A stretch of 57,770 nucleotides of DNA, from positions 1-57,770 of the forward strand of contig JAPLPK010000024.1 of assembly GCA_026400275.1 (NCBI GenBank), written 5' to 3'. Position numbers and translations under genes: made by a program. This stretch comes from Burkholderiales bacterium. GTDB lineage: Bacteria > Pseudomonadota > Gammaproteobacteria > Burkholderiales > Burkholderiaceae_C. The first letter of the stretch is position 1; each line of letters opens with the position of its first letter. Below are positions 34,750 through 43,214 of the stretch, piece after piece. The notes beneath the pieces were generated by a model. The model was given only the letters and a program-made list of their open reading frames with translations. It was not told the DNA's origin and made no database searches.

Positions 34750-36888
34750 ATGGGTATGCACTTGCTGCTGTTTTGCCTGAAGCCGATCGTGGTTCTGCTG
34801 GTGCTGTTGGTGGCGGGCCTGGCGCAGGCCGGCACCATGGACCGGGCCGCGATGGAGAAAGCCTTTCCGCCGCCGCTGATCGTGGGCGAGAAGGACCGCG
34901 ATCTGCCGGTGTGGCCGATCTTCAAGCAGTCTGCCACTAGCACGCCCGTCGTGGCCTATGCTTTTGAATCGATCGACCTGGCGGCGATTCCGGGTTTCTC
35001 GGGCACGCCGTTCAATCTGCTGGTGGCGCTGGATACCGACGGCAAGTTCATGGATGTCCGGGTGCTGTCGCAGCACGAGCCGGTGTTTCTGGACGGGCTG
35101 GGCGAGAAGCCGCTATTCAAGTTTGTCGAGCAATATACCCAGCTGTCCGTCAAGCAAAGCATCAAGATCGGCTCCAACCAGAGCGGGGCCGACAAGGCCA
35201 CCAGCGCCAATGTGTATATCGATGGCGTGGCCAAAGCCACGGCGTCGGTGCGCATACTCAACCAGAGCCTGCTGGCGGCATCGCTCAAGGTGGCGCGCGC
35301 CAAGATGGGTTATGGTGCGGGCAAGGACCCCGATCTGATCGCCCGCATCCGCCCTGATGTCTTCAACGCCATGGACTGGGACGGTCTGCTCGGTGCCGGG
35401 CTGCTGACCCGGCATGTGTTCCGCAACAGCGACATCGAAAAAGCCTTCCAGGGAACGGCAGGCGAAGGCCTGGATGCCGAGGCGCCGGCCGCGCCGCAGC
35501 AGAGCTTCCAGGAGCTGTACTTTGCCTATCTGGACGTGCCGTCGGTGGGGCGCAATCTGCTCAGTGCGGCCGACTGGCAGTACCTGCAAACGCGCCTGGA
35601 CCCCGGCGACCACGCCTTGTTGATGGTGGGCAAGGGCCGCTACCCGGTGCTGGGCGAGAACTTCATGCGCGGCACGGTGCCCGACCGCTTGACCCTGACC
35701 CAGCAGGGCCTGCCGCTGGAACTGCGCGACCTAGACCTGGATGCCCGCCTGCGCTTACCAGAGTCAATGGCCGGCGCGCAGGTGAGCGTGTTTCGGGTGA
35801 TCGCCCCGGCGGGCCTGGACCCGGCGGCGCCGCTGGACTTTGCTTTGCTGGTCACGCGCAGCAAGGGCCAGATCTACCCCGAGGTGGTACGCCAGCCCTT
35901 GGTCTTCCGCGCCGAGCTGCCCGGCCGCTATGTCGAGGCTGCGGCAACCGATGCCAAGACCTGGCGCAGCAGTTGGACCGGGCGTTGGCCAGAAGTGGGC
36001 TTATTGCTTTTCGGTCTTGGCGTGCTCGCTTGGGCCTTGCGCAAGCCCGAGTGGCTGGGTGCCAGCCAGCGCCGGCTGGAAGTCTTCCGCACCGGTTATT
36101 TGCTGTTCACACTGGTCTTCATTGGCTGGCACGCGCAGGGCCAGTTGTCGGTGGTGAATTTCGTCGCCGTCATCCAGGCCGTGCTGGCACACCAGAGCCT
36201 GGTGTTCTTTTTGTACGACCCGATGACGGTGCTGCTGTGGGCGTTTGCGGCGGTCACTTTCTTTGTCTGGGGGCGGGGCACGTTTTGCGGCTGGCTGTGC
36301 CCGTTCGGCGCGTTGCAGGAGCTGGTCAGCAAGTTGACGCTGCGGCTTGGCATCCGGCAACTGCGCGTCTCGACGCAGCTGGACGCGCGGTTGAAGTGGC
36401 TCAAGTATTTCATCCTTGCGGGCATCTTGTTGTCGGCCTGTGTGTCTGTAACCTGGAGCGATCGGCTGGTGGAAGTCGAGCCCTTCAAGACCAGCATCAC
36501 GCTGAACTTCGTGCGCGCCTGGCCGTTCGTGCTGTGGGCGGTGTTCACCGTCGGCCTGAGTGCCTTTTTCTACAAGGGCTATTGCCGTTACCTCTGCCCC
36601 CTGGGCGCGGGCATGGCGCTGTTGGGCCGGCTGCGCCGCTTCGACTGGATTAAACGACGTGTGGAGTGCGGCCAGCCCTGCCAGCGCTGCCGCAGCGACT
36701 GCGCCTACCAGGCCATCGACAAGGCCGGTAAGGTGGACTATGGCGAGTGCTTCCAGTGCATGGATTGCGTGGTGATCTACGAGAGTGACGAACTCTGTGT
36801 GCCGGTTTTCAACGGCAAACGCAAAGCCGCCCAGCAGTTGGTGATACCCATCGTTCCGCTCACCGCCATCGCCGGAGACACAGCATGA
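34750..36888 (+). CDS. NosR/NirI-like membrane flavoprotein with 4Fe-4S clusters
   Basis: A 712-residue inner-membrane protein with NosR architecture. A signal helix (residues 8-28) is followed by a periplasmic FMN-binding domain (to about 400) and then several membrane helices with two cysteine motifs, CGWLCPFG and CRYLCPLG. A cytoplasmic di-cluster end has CGQPCQRCRSDC and CFQCMDC. Thr164 lies in DGVAKATAS, equivalent to the D-x-x-S-G-A-T-x-S flavinylation motif with S and G replaced by A and K. Next to it is apbE, which attaches FMN. NosR-type proteins move electrons across the membrane; here the probable partner is PQQ-linked cytochrome c rather than nitrous oxide reductase, as no nos gene is seen. 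Confidence 0.9.
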   Translation: MGMHLLLFCLKPIVVLLVLLVAGLAQAGTMDRAAMEKAFPPPLIVGEKDRDLPVWPIFKQSATSTPVVAYAFESIDLAAIPGFSGTPFNLLVALDTDGKFMDVRVLSQHEPVFLDGLGEKPLFKFVEQYTQLSVKQSIKIGSNQSGADKATSANVYIDGVAKATASVRILNQSLLAASLKVARAKMGYGAGKDPDLIARIRPDVFNAMDWDGLLGAGLLTRHVFRNSDIEKAFQGTAGEGLDAEAPAAPQQSFQELYFAYLDVPSVGRNLLSAADWQYLQTRLDPGDHALLMVGKGRYPVLGENFMRGTVPDRLTLTQQGLPLELRDLDLDARLRLPESMAGAQVSVFRVIAPAGLDPAAPLDFALLVTRSKGQIYPEVVRQPLVFRAELPGRYVEAAATDAKTWRSSWTGRWPEVGLLLFGLGVLAWALRKPEWLGASQRRLEVFRTGYLLFTLVFIGWHAQGQLSVVNFVAVIQAVLAHQSLVFFLYDPMTVLLWAFAAVTFFVWGRGTFCGWLCPFGALQELVSKLTLRLGIRQLRVSTQLDARLKWLKYFILAGILLSACVSVTWSDRLVEVEPFKTSITLNFVRAWPFVLWAVFTVGLSAFFYKGYCRYLCPLGAGMALLGRLRRFDWIKRRVECGQPCQRCRSDCAYQAIDKAGKVDYGECFQCMDCVVIYESDELCVPVFNGKRKAAQQLVIPIVPLTAIAGDTA

Positions 36889-37868
36889 AGCGCCGTACCT
36901 TTCTCCAGACTTCCATCGGCCTGTGCGGTGCCGGCCTGTCCCAGGCCCGGCAGCCCGATGGCCTGCAGTGGCATGCGCGCACGCTCACGGGTCTGGGCAC
37001 TGCCATGACGGTCCGTGTGGGCCATGCGGATGCCGCGCTGGCGGAGCATGCGCTCGACACAGTCCGCGACGCCATCCGGCAGATCGAAGACCAAATGAGC
37101 CTCTTCCGGCCCAACAGTGCGATCTGTGAACTCAACCGCAGCGGTAGTTTGCAAAATCCACATCCCGATTTGGTCGAAATTTTGCGTATTGCCCAATCGG
37201 TATCGGCGCGCAGCCACGGCACATTCGACGTGACGGTGCAACCCCTGTGGACGGTTTTTGAGGCTGCCCAAAGCGAGGGTCGGCTGCCTACACCCGGGGC
37301 AGTGCGCAGCGCGCGCAAGCGGGTCGATTGGCGGCAGTTGCAGATTGCGGAAGATGGCATCGCGTTGCAGCAGCAGGGAATGGGCATTACCCTCAACGGC
37401 ATAGCGCAGGGCTACGCGGCGGACCGGGTGCGTGCGCGTTTGCAGGCCCTGGGCATACAGAATGCCTTGATCGATACCGGGGAATGGGCGGCCTTGGGCG
37501 CACCTGCGCCCGACCGGCCCTGGACCTTGGGCCTGGCCGATCCGCGTGATGCGCAGGCTGTGCTGGCGCGCATCGCCCTGGACGGGCGCTGTGTGGCGAC
37601 CTCGGCCGACAACCAGTGCAGCTTCAGTGCCGACTTCCAGCACCACCACATCTTCGATCCTGCGACCGGTTATTCACCGTCTGGCCTGTCGTGCGTAAGT
37701 GTGCTGGCGCCGAGTTGCGTGTTGGCCGACGCCTTGACCAAGGTGATGTTTGTTGCTGGCTTCAAACAGTCCCTGCAACTGGCCAAGGTCTGGAATGTGG
37801 ATGTGCTGGTGGTCGATAAAAAAGGCGTTTGGCAGGCCACGCCGGGTGTCACGCTGCTGCCCGCCTGA
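36885..37868 (+). CDS. apbE: FAD:protein FMN transferase ApbE
   Basis: A 327-residue periplasmic enzyme that attaches FMN from FAD to Thr or Ser of target proteins. The N terminus MKRRTFLQTSIGLCGAGL resembles a twin-arginine signal. Blocks include MSLFRPNSAICELNR, FDVTVQPLW, GITLNGIAQGYAADRV and HHIFDPATGYSP. It overlaps the NosR-like gene by ATGA and its Shine-Dalgarno (GGAGACA) is inside that gene. The obvious substrate is Thr164 of the NosR-like protein. Confidence 0.94.
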   Translation: MKRRTFLQTSIGLCGAGLSQARQPDGLQWHARTLTGLGTAMTVRVGHADAALAEHALDTVRDAIRQIEDQMSLFRPNSAICELNRSGSLQNPHPDLVEILRIAQSVSARSHGTFDVTVQPLWTVFEAAQSEGRLPTPGAVRSARKRVDWRQLQIAEDGIALQQQGMGITLNGIAQGYAADRVRARLQALGIQNALIDTGEWAALGAPAPDRPWTLGLADPRDAQAVLARIALDGRCVATSADNQCSFSADFQHHHIFDPATGYSPSGLSCVSVLAPSCVLADALTKVMFVAGFKQSLQLAKVWNVDVLVVDKKGVWQATPGVTLLPA

Positions 37869-38127
37869 GCCTGGTTGTTCCGTCCACTGGCTCATATTGG
37901 AACAGTGTTGCAGAGTGCAGCAGCCTGGCTCGACCCTTACCTTGCAGATGGCGCAGTTGCTTCGGTTTTACCTGTAGATCCAGGGCGAAATGAACCTCAA
38001 ATCCACTGGCATACATATTGCGCAAATGCAGGTGGTTGATGGCTTTGCGATGTGCAAGGCGGGAACCGATGTCACCGCCCTTGAAGAGGCGGTATTTCGA
38101 GCCAGCTAATAAACAGGAGACACGATT
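37869..38127 (+). promoter_or_regulatory. regulatory gap upstream of the quinoprotein alcohol dehydrogenase
   Basis: The gap holds, in order, the inverted half-sites TGTTCC (37876-37881) and GGAACA (37899-37904), the site TGTTGC-AGAGT-GCAGCA (37906-37922) and the sigma-54 promoter at 38007. The sites lie 85-130 bp upstream of the -24 box, the normal distance for enhancer-binding activators such as the AcoR-like protein encoded at 40325-42364. AGGAGACA precedes the GTG start. Confidence 0.6.
38007..38022 (+). promoter_or_regulatory. sigma-54 (-24/-12) promoter of the PQQ alcohol dehydrogenase
   Basis: TGGCAT-ACATA-TTGCG has the exact GG-N10-GC spacing of a -24/-12 promoter. Transcription should begin near 38033, leaving a leader of about 95 nt. 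Confidence 0.85.
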
Positions 38128-39852
38128 GTGAACAGAAAACTTCTCGGCTTACTCATGGTGGCGGCAGGCACGCAAGTGTCGGCGCAGGTTACCGACGCCA
38201 TGATTGCAGGGGATGCGACGCATCCAGAATCCGTGCTGAGCTGGGGCCTCGGTACCCAGGGTCAACGCTTCTCTCCCCTGACCACGATCAACACCAGCAA
38301 CGTCAGCAAGCTGGCGCCCGTGTGGTCCATGTCCTTTGGTGGCGAGAAGCAGCGCGGCCAGGAATCGCAGCCCCTGGTCTACAAGGGCAAGATGTTCGTC
38401 ACGGCTTCGTACTCACGCATCTTTGCCATCGACGTGAAGACCGGCGAGAAGCTGTGGAAATACGAGCATCGTTTGCCCGAGGGCATCATGCCTTGCTGTG
38501 ACGTGGTGAACCGTGGCGCCGCGCTCTACGACAACCTGGTGATTTTCGGTACGTTGGACGCGCAGCTGGTGGCTTTGGACCAGAACACCGGCAAGGTGGT
38601 GTGGCGTGAAAAAATCGACGACTATTCAGCTGGCTACAGCTACACCGCTGCGCCGCTGATCGCCGAGGGCCTGCTGCTGACCGGGGTGTCCGGCGGCGAA
38701 TTTGGCGTGGTAGGCCGTGTTGAGGCACGCGACCCCAAGACCGGCAAGTTGGTTTGGAGCCGCCCCATGGTCGAAGGCCATATGGGTTACCTGAACGGCA
38801 AGGAAAACGGCATCACCGGCACTACCAATGCGTCCTGGCCCGGCGAGACCTGGAAGACCGGTGGCGCCGCCACCTGGCTGGGCGGCACCTACGACGCGAA
38901 GACCGGTTTGGCCTACTTCGGCACCGGCAATCCCGGCCCCTGGAACAGCCATGTGCGCAAGGGCGACAACCTGTATTCCGCGTCCACTGTAGCCATCGAC
39001 GTGAAGACTGGCAAGATCGTCTGGCACTACCAGGGCACGCCCAACGATGCATGGGACTTTGACGGCGTGAACGAGTTTGTGACCTTCGACATGGATGGAA
39101 AACGCGTGGGCGGCAAGGCCGACCGCAATGGTTTCTTCTACGTGATCGACGCGACCGCAGGTAAGTTGCTCAACGCCTTCCCCTTCGTCAAGAAGACCAC
39201 CTGGGCCACCAGCATCGACTTGAAAACCGGCCGACCCAACTTCGATCCTGCCAACCGTCCGGGAGATCCGTCGGCAGAGGGCGGCGACGGCAAGAAGGGC
39301 GCATCTGTGTTCGCAGCGCCCGGCTTCCTTGGCGGCAAGAACCAGATGCCCATGGCCTACAGCCCCAAAACCAAGCTGTTCTACGTACCCACCAACGAGT
39401 GGGGCATGGAGATCTGGAACGAGCCCATCAGTTACAAAAAGGGTGGTGCCTACCTGGGTGCTGGCTTCACCATCAAACCTTTGTTTGAAGACCACATTGG
39501 CTCCTTGCGCGCGATCGATCCCAAGACCGGCAATGTGGCGTGGGAAGTCAAGAACAGCGCGCCGCTCTGGGGTGGCGTGCTGACCACTGCCGGAGATCTG
39601 GTGTTCTGGGGTACGCCCGAAGGCTACCTGAAGGCCGCCGATGCGAAGACCGGCAAGGTGCTGTGGCAGTTCCAGACCGGCTCTGGCGTGGTGGCCCCTC
39701 CTATCACCTGGAAAGATGGCAACGACCAGTACGTGAGCGTGGTGTCCGGCTGGGGTGGTGCTGTGCCTTTGTGGGGTGGTGAAGTGGCCAAGAAAGTGAA
39801 CTTCCTTGAACAAGGCGGTTCGGTCTGGACCTTCAAGCTGCCTAAGTCCTAA
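38128..39852 (+). CDS. PQQ-dependent alcohol dehydrogenase, predicted lanthanide type
   Basis: A 574-residue periplasmic quinoprotein with an eight-bladed propeller and a signal peptide (about residues 1-20). It oxidises primary alcohols to aldehydes and passes electrons to cytochrome c. The vicinal disulfide is Cys123-Cys124 (MPCCDVV). Predicted metal ligands are Glu191, Asn268 and Asp310; Asp312, two residues after the catalytic Asp (WDFDG), is the extra ligand that marks lanthanide enzymes (XoxF, PedH, ExaF). Calcium enzymes have Ala or Ser there. No haem motif is present, so it is not a quinohaemoprotein. GTG start behind AGGAGACA. It is probably co-transcribed with the cytochrome gene that follows. 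Confidence 0.93.
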   Translation: MNRKLLGLLMVAAGTQVSAQVTDAMIAGDATHPESVLSWGLGTQGQRFSPLTTINTSNVSKLAPVWSMSFGGEKQRGQESQPLVYKGKMFVTASYSRIFAIDVKTGEKLWKYEHRLPEGIMPCCDVVNRGAALYDNLVIFGTLDAQLVALDQNTGKVVWREKIDDYSAGYSYTAAPLIAEGLLLTGVSGGEFGVVGRVEARDPKTGKLVWSRPMVEGHMGYLNGKENGITGTTNASWPGETWKTGGAATWLGGTYDAKTGLAYFGTGNPGPWNSHVRKGDNLYSASTVAIDVKTGKIVWHYQGTPNDAWDFDGVNEFVTFDMDGKRVGGKADRNGFFYVIDATAGKLLNAFPFVKKTTWATSIDLKTGRPNFDPANRPGDPSAEGGDGKKGASVFAAPGFLGGKNQMPMAYSPKTKLFYVPTNEWGMEIWNEPISYKKGGAYLGAGFTIKPLFEDHIGSLRAIDPKTGNVAWEVKNSAPLWGGVLTTAGDLVFWGTPEGYLKAADAKTGKVLWQFQTGSGVVAPPITWKDGNDQYVSVVSGWGGAVPLWGGEVAKKVNFLEQGGSVWTFKLPKS

Positions 39853-39929
39853 GGCGTCCTGCCTCGCGGTTCTGGCCGGATGCTCAGCGGCCGGGCCAGA
39901 ACCTGGTTTTATTTTGATTGAGTTGTTAT

Positions 39930-40262
39930 ATGAAAATCCTAGCAATCCCCCTTTTGATGGCCATGGGGGCCGTCCATGCGTCACAGCCCTTGAGCCAGGC
40001 GGATGCCAAGTCGGCAATGGAGTTGGCCAAAAGCAGCGGTTGTTTCAGCTGCCACTCTGCTGCGGAAAAAGTGGTCGGTCCGTCCTACTCCAGCGTAGCG
40101 GCCAAATACAGCGACGACAAGGATGCGGTAGCCTCGCTGGCGCAGTCCATTCAGTACGGATCCAAGGGCAAATGGGGCCGCATTCCGATGCCGCCGCATG
40201 CCGCGCTGGGCAAGGACGACCTCAACCTGCTGGCACGCTGGATTCTTACCGTACAGAAATAA
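39930..40262 (+). CDS. small periplasmic cytochrome c (c551-like)
   Basis: A 110-residue class I cytochrome c with a signal peptide (about 18 residues, ending VHA-S). The haem motif is CFSCH, and RIPMPPH provides the axial Met. Size and the IPMPP block resemble c551-type electron carriers. It lies 77 bp after the alcohol dehydrogenase and is the likely direct electron acceptor of that enzyme. Confidence 0.92.
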   Translation: MKILAIPLLMAMGAVHASQPLSQADAKSAMELAKSSGCFSCHSAAEKVVGPSYSSVAAKYSDDKDAVASLAQSIQYGSKGKWGRIPMPPHAALGKDDLNLLARWILTVQK

Positions 40263-40287
40263 ATTCGGTCCCGCAGGCCGGGGCCGA

Positions 40288-40317
40288 GCAGTGCTGTAGC
40301 GATACCTACAGCACTGC
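40288..40317. terminator. hairpin between convergent cytochrome and activator genes
   Basis: A perfect 12-bp stem (GCAGTGCTGTAG / CTACAGCACTGC, loop CGATAC) sits between the cytochrome c gene and the convergent sigma-54 activator. It lacks a T-run, so it may need Rho or act as a 3'-end stabiliser for both messages. Confidence 0.65.
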
Positions 40318-40324
40318 CCATATC

Positions 40325-42364
40325 TCAATCCCAGATGTCGTCGGGCAATAGCGCCTTCTTGCGGTAGATCGTGTTGCGAGACACGCCCAGCAGTTTTGCA
40401 GCCACCGACACATTGCCCCGGGTCGAACGCAGCGCCTGGGCCATGGCTTCCAGGGCCACGCTCTCCAGGTTGTGGTTTTCCCGGGCAGGGGCAGGTGTTG
40501 GCACCGAACCCGCCGGGGTTTCCACCCGGATCTCGACGGGAGACCCTGCGGTCTCGGTTGGCCGCGCGCCGACGTAGTTCAGCTCATCCAGAAACTCCTC
40601 GGGCAGATGGCCGATCTGCAGGTATTCGGAGCTGCCTGCCATAACGACGGCTGTGCGCAGCACATTGAAGAGCTGGCGGAAGTTGCCCGGCCAGGGGTAC
40701 TGGCGCAGCACAGACATCACTTCCTTGGAGATGCCCATGGGCACCGGAGCCTGGCTCACGCTGGCCAGGATTTTGCGCGCCACCACCTCCAGGTCCTGCC
40801 GTTCGCGCAAGGCCGGCAGGCGCACCACCAGGCCGTTGAGCCGGTAGTACAGGTCTTCGCGGAACTCGCCCCGGGCAATCATTTCCTTGAGGTTCTTGTT
40901 GGTGGCGCAGATCACGGCCACATCGACCTCAACCTCTTTTCCCGCTCCCAGGGGGCTGACCTTGCGCTCCTGCAAAACCCGCAGCAGGCGCGCCTGCAGG
41001 TGCTTGGGCATGTCGCCGATTTCATCTAAAAACAAGGTGCCTTCATGGGCGAATTGCACCTTGCCGATGGCGCCCTTGCGCTTGGCACCGGTGAAGGCGC
41101 CTTCTTCGTAACCAAACAGTTCGGACTCGATCAGCGTCTCGGGAATCGAGGCGCAATTGACGGAGACGAAGTTGTGGTTGGCGCGCGGCGAGTCGTTGTG
41201 TATGGCCTGCGCCAGCAAGTCTTTGCCGGTACCTGTTTCACCCAGGATCATGATCGGGATGTCGCGCCCGCGCACCATCTGCAGTTTCTCGATCACCGCC
41301 GAGATCTGTGTGTCGCCGGTGTCCAGGTAGCGCAGGCTGGACAGCGATGCCTTTTGTTGCGCTCGCAGATCACTGTTGGATGTCTTGCTGTCACTCTTGG
41401 GCGTGGCATCGGGGCGCACCATATCGCCGCCCGAGAAGTTGACGGTCTCAAACGCGCGCGACGTCTTGTGTTCTGCGCGGCAGCAGATGGTCACGCCGTT
41501 GTGCAGGCACAGCGAGATGACGTTGCCCTTGGCCTGTCGGACGCGGTCGTGGAACTGCGAGGTGGAGATGCGGAACAGCGAGTAAAAAGTGTGTGCCGCC
41601 AAGGCACCGCTGGACATGCCGAACTGGAACTGCGCGCTGCGGTTGGCGGTGATGAAGCGTCCTTCCGGGTCGAACACCGCAATCCCTTCCATCAGCGTTC
41701 CCAGGAACTCGGCGCGGGTGTGAAAGCGCACCATGATCTCGGTGTGGAACACATCCGCGAACATGTGGTTTTCGATCATCTGTGCGGACATGCGCGCCAG
41801 GGCCATGGTGTGCTGGTGGTAGCTGCGGTGGTCGCCGGTCACGTCGAGCGCGCCAATAACTTTGCCGTACGGGTCGAATATCGGTGTGCAGGAGCAAGTC
41901 AGGAAGCGGTTGGCCTGCAGGAAGTGCTGGTCCCCGTGGACCACGATGGGCTTTTCCTCGGCCAGCGCGGTACCAATTGCATTCGTGCCTTTGCCTTTTT
42001 CAGACCAGTCCACGCCTGGCTGCAAGGCGACCTGGGAGGCCTTTTCCAAGAAATCTGCGTCGCCCAGCGAATGCAGAATCATGCCGCTGCGCGCCGTCAG
42101 CAACACCATGCTGTGGGTGTTGGCGATTTGCTCGTACAGCGTTTCCATGACAGGCGCTGCATGCTGGTAGAGAAAGCGGTTTTCTTCCAGGGCCTGGTTC
42201 ATCAGGCCACGTGCAGCCCGTGAAAGGTCTGGGCGGTCATGCTCATCCAGCCCGTAGTCCCGTGAGCGCTGGCGGGACGAACCTATCAGCGCCGAATAGA
42301 GGGGGCTGTCTCCGTGGATACCGCCTGCGGCATCGGGCTCCGCAGAAAAACTTTTTTCGATCAT
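40325..42364 (-). CDS. AcoR-like sigma-54-dependent transcriptional activator
   Basis: A 679-residue enhancer-binding protein. The N-terminal half carries a GAF-type sensor (NAIGTALAEEKPIVVHGDQHFLQANRF, CSCTPIFDPYGKVIGALD) and a PAS-like segment. The AAA+ domain has Walker A at 375-382 (GETGTGKD) and the sigma-54 contact loop GAFTGA at 422-427. The C-terminal Fis HTH is RGNVSVAAKLLGVSRNTIYRKK. ATG 42364 follows GGAGACA; an upstream opening of 38 codons is rejected. AcoR-type activators respond to acetoin, alcohols and aldehydes. Three sigma-54 promoters in this island are its expected targets. Confidence 0.94.
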   Translation of the reverse strand: MIEKSFSAEPDAAGGIHGDSPLYSALIGSSRQRSRDYGLDEHDRPDLSRAARGLMNQALEENRFLYQHAAPVMETLYEQIANTHSMVLLTARSGMILHSLGDADFLEKASQVALQPGVDWSEKGKGTNAIGTALAEEKPIVVHGDQHFLQANRFLTCSCTPIFDPYGKVIGALDVTGDHRSYHQHTMALARMSAQMIENHMFADVFHTEIMVRFHTRAEFLGTLMEGIAVFDPEGRFITANRSAQFQFGMSSGALAAHTFYSLFRISTSQFHDRVRQAKGNVISLCLHNGVTICCRAEHKTSRAFETVNFSGGDMVRPDATPKSDSKTSNSDLRAQQKASLSSLRYLDTGDTQISAVIEKLQMVRGRDIPIMILGETGTGKDLLAQAIHNDSPRANHNFVSVNCASIPETLIESELFGYEEGAFTGAKRKGAIGKVQFAHEGTLFLDEIGDMPKHLQARLLRVLQERKVSPLGAGKEVEVDVAVICATNKNLKEMIARGEFREDLYYRLNGLVVRLPALRERQDLEVVARKILASVSQAPVPMGISKEVMSVLRQYPWPGNFRQLFNVLRTAVVMAGSSEYLQIGHLPEEFLDELNYVGARPTETAGSPVEIRVETPAGSVPTPAPARENHNLESVALEAMAQALRSTRGNVSVAAKLLGVSRNTIYRKKALLPDDIWD

Positions 42365-42681
42365 GTTGTCTCCGGGTGGCACTTCTTGCCAATGCCAGTT
42401 GTTTTTCTCGGGGCAATCTGTGTTGCATATCACCGGAAATCTGGAATCGGCGGAGCCGCTGTGGGGTCTGTCAGCCATGTATTTTGCTCCGTTTTGTTAC
42501 AGCAGTCATGGCAACGCAAGATGCTCGCCAGCCACGGTACACCGGGGTGCTGCAAATTGGCACAGATGCGGGAAGCCGGGCGCTGGTATGGCCTCCAAAC
42601 CCGCCGTGGGGGACTGCCTGGCACTGGCGCGGTATTTGCTGAATCTAAGCATCATCAACAAAATATGGAGACAGACAGCGT
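42365..42681. promoter_or_regulatory. divergent regulatory region between activator and PedF-like gene
   Basis: This 317-bp gap contains no gene. It holds the site TGCTGC-AAATT-GGCACA (42548-42564) and the sigma-54 promoter at 42625-42640 facing the cytochrome gene. The activator gene needs its own promoter on the other strand; I could not identify it. Confidence 0.6.
42625..42640 (+). promoter_or_regulatory. sigma-54 (-24/-12) promoter of the PedF-like cytochrome operon
   Basis: TGGCGC-GGTAT-TTGCT matches the -24/-12 consensus with GG-N10-GC spacing and ends about 41 bp before the start codon. It should drive the cytochrome, the MoxJ-like protein and the beta-propeller gene. Confidence 0.85.
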
Positions 42682-43170
42682 ATGACATCTTTCCTGCAAC
42701 GTGGTGGAGCCTGGGTGGCCGCCACCCTGGCCCTGTGCTTGTCACTGGGTAGTACTTCGGCCATGGCGCACGGTGACGTGGTGCCGCAATCCGTCGATAC
42801 CCACACCCTGCCGCAGCTAGGCAGCCAATGGATGGAGAGTAACCCGTACTCCGCCGGCGACGGCCACAAAGAGGCGCTGCGCATAGGCACCTCGGCCTAT
42901 AACCAGAACTGCGCGCGCTGCCACGGGCTGGAGGCCATCTCGGGTGGGATTTCACCCGACCTGCGCAAGATTGATGCGGACTGCATGGGGCTGGCAGACG
43001 CTGCCAAAAAGCAGGCTTGCTTCAAGGAAATGGACGACTACTTCCTCTCGACCGTGCGCCGTGGGCGCGCGCGTGATGGGCGGGTCTACATGCCGCCGTT
43101 CGAAGGCATCCTGACGCAAGAGGCCATCTGGGCCATCAAGACCTATCTGGAAACCCGCCGCGAACCCTGA
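42682..43170 (+). CDS. cytochrome c-550 (PedF-like)
   Basis: A 162-residue periplasmic cytochrome c with a signal peptide (about residues 1-29, ending AMA). The haem motif is CARCH and RVYMPPF supplies Met. Two more cysteines (DCMGLADAAKKQAC) fit the four-Cys PedF group. It follows the alcohol dehydrogenase system in many proteobacteria and carries electrons onward to the terminal oxidase. It is first gene of a sigma-54 operon. Confidence 0.9.
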   Translation: MTSFLQRGGAWVAATLALCLSLGSTSAMAHGDVVPQSVDTHTLPQLGSQWMESNPYSAGDGHKEALRIGTSAYNQNCARCHGLEAISGGISPDLRKIDADCMGLADAAKKQACFKEMDDYFLSTVRRGRARDGRVYMPPFEGILTQEAIWAIKTYLETRREP

Positions 43171-43214
43171 AGCCGGCGCGATTCCCAGACTTACAACTAC
43201 AACCGGAGACACTC

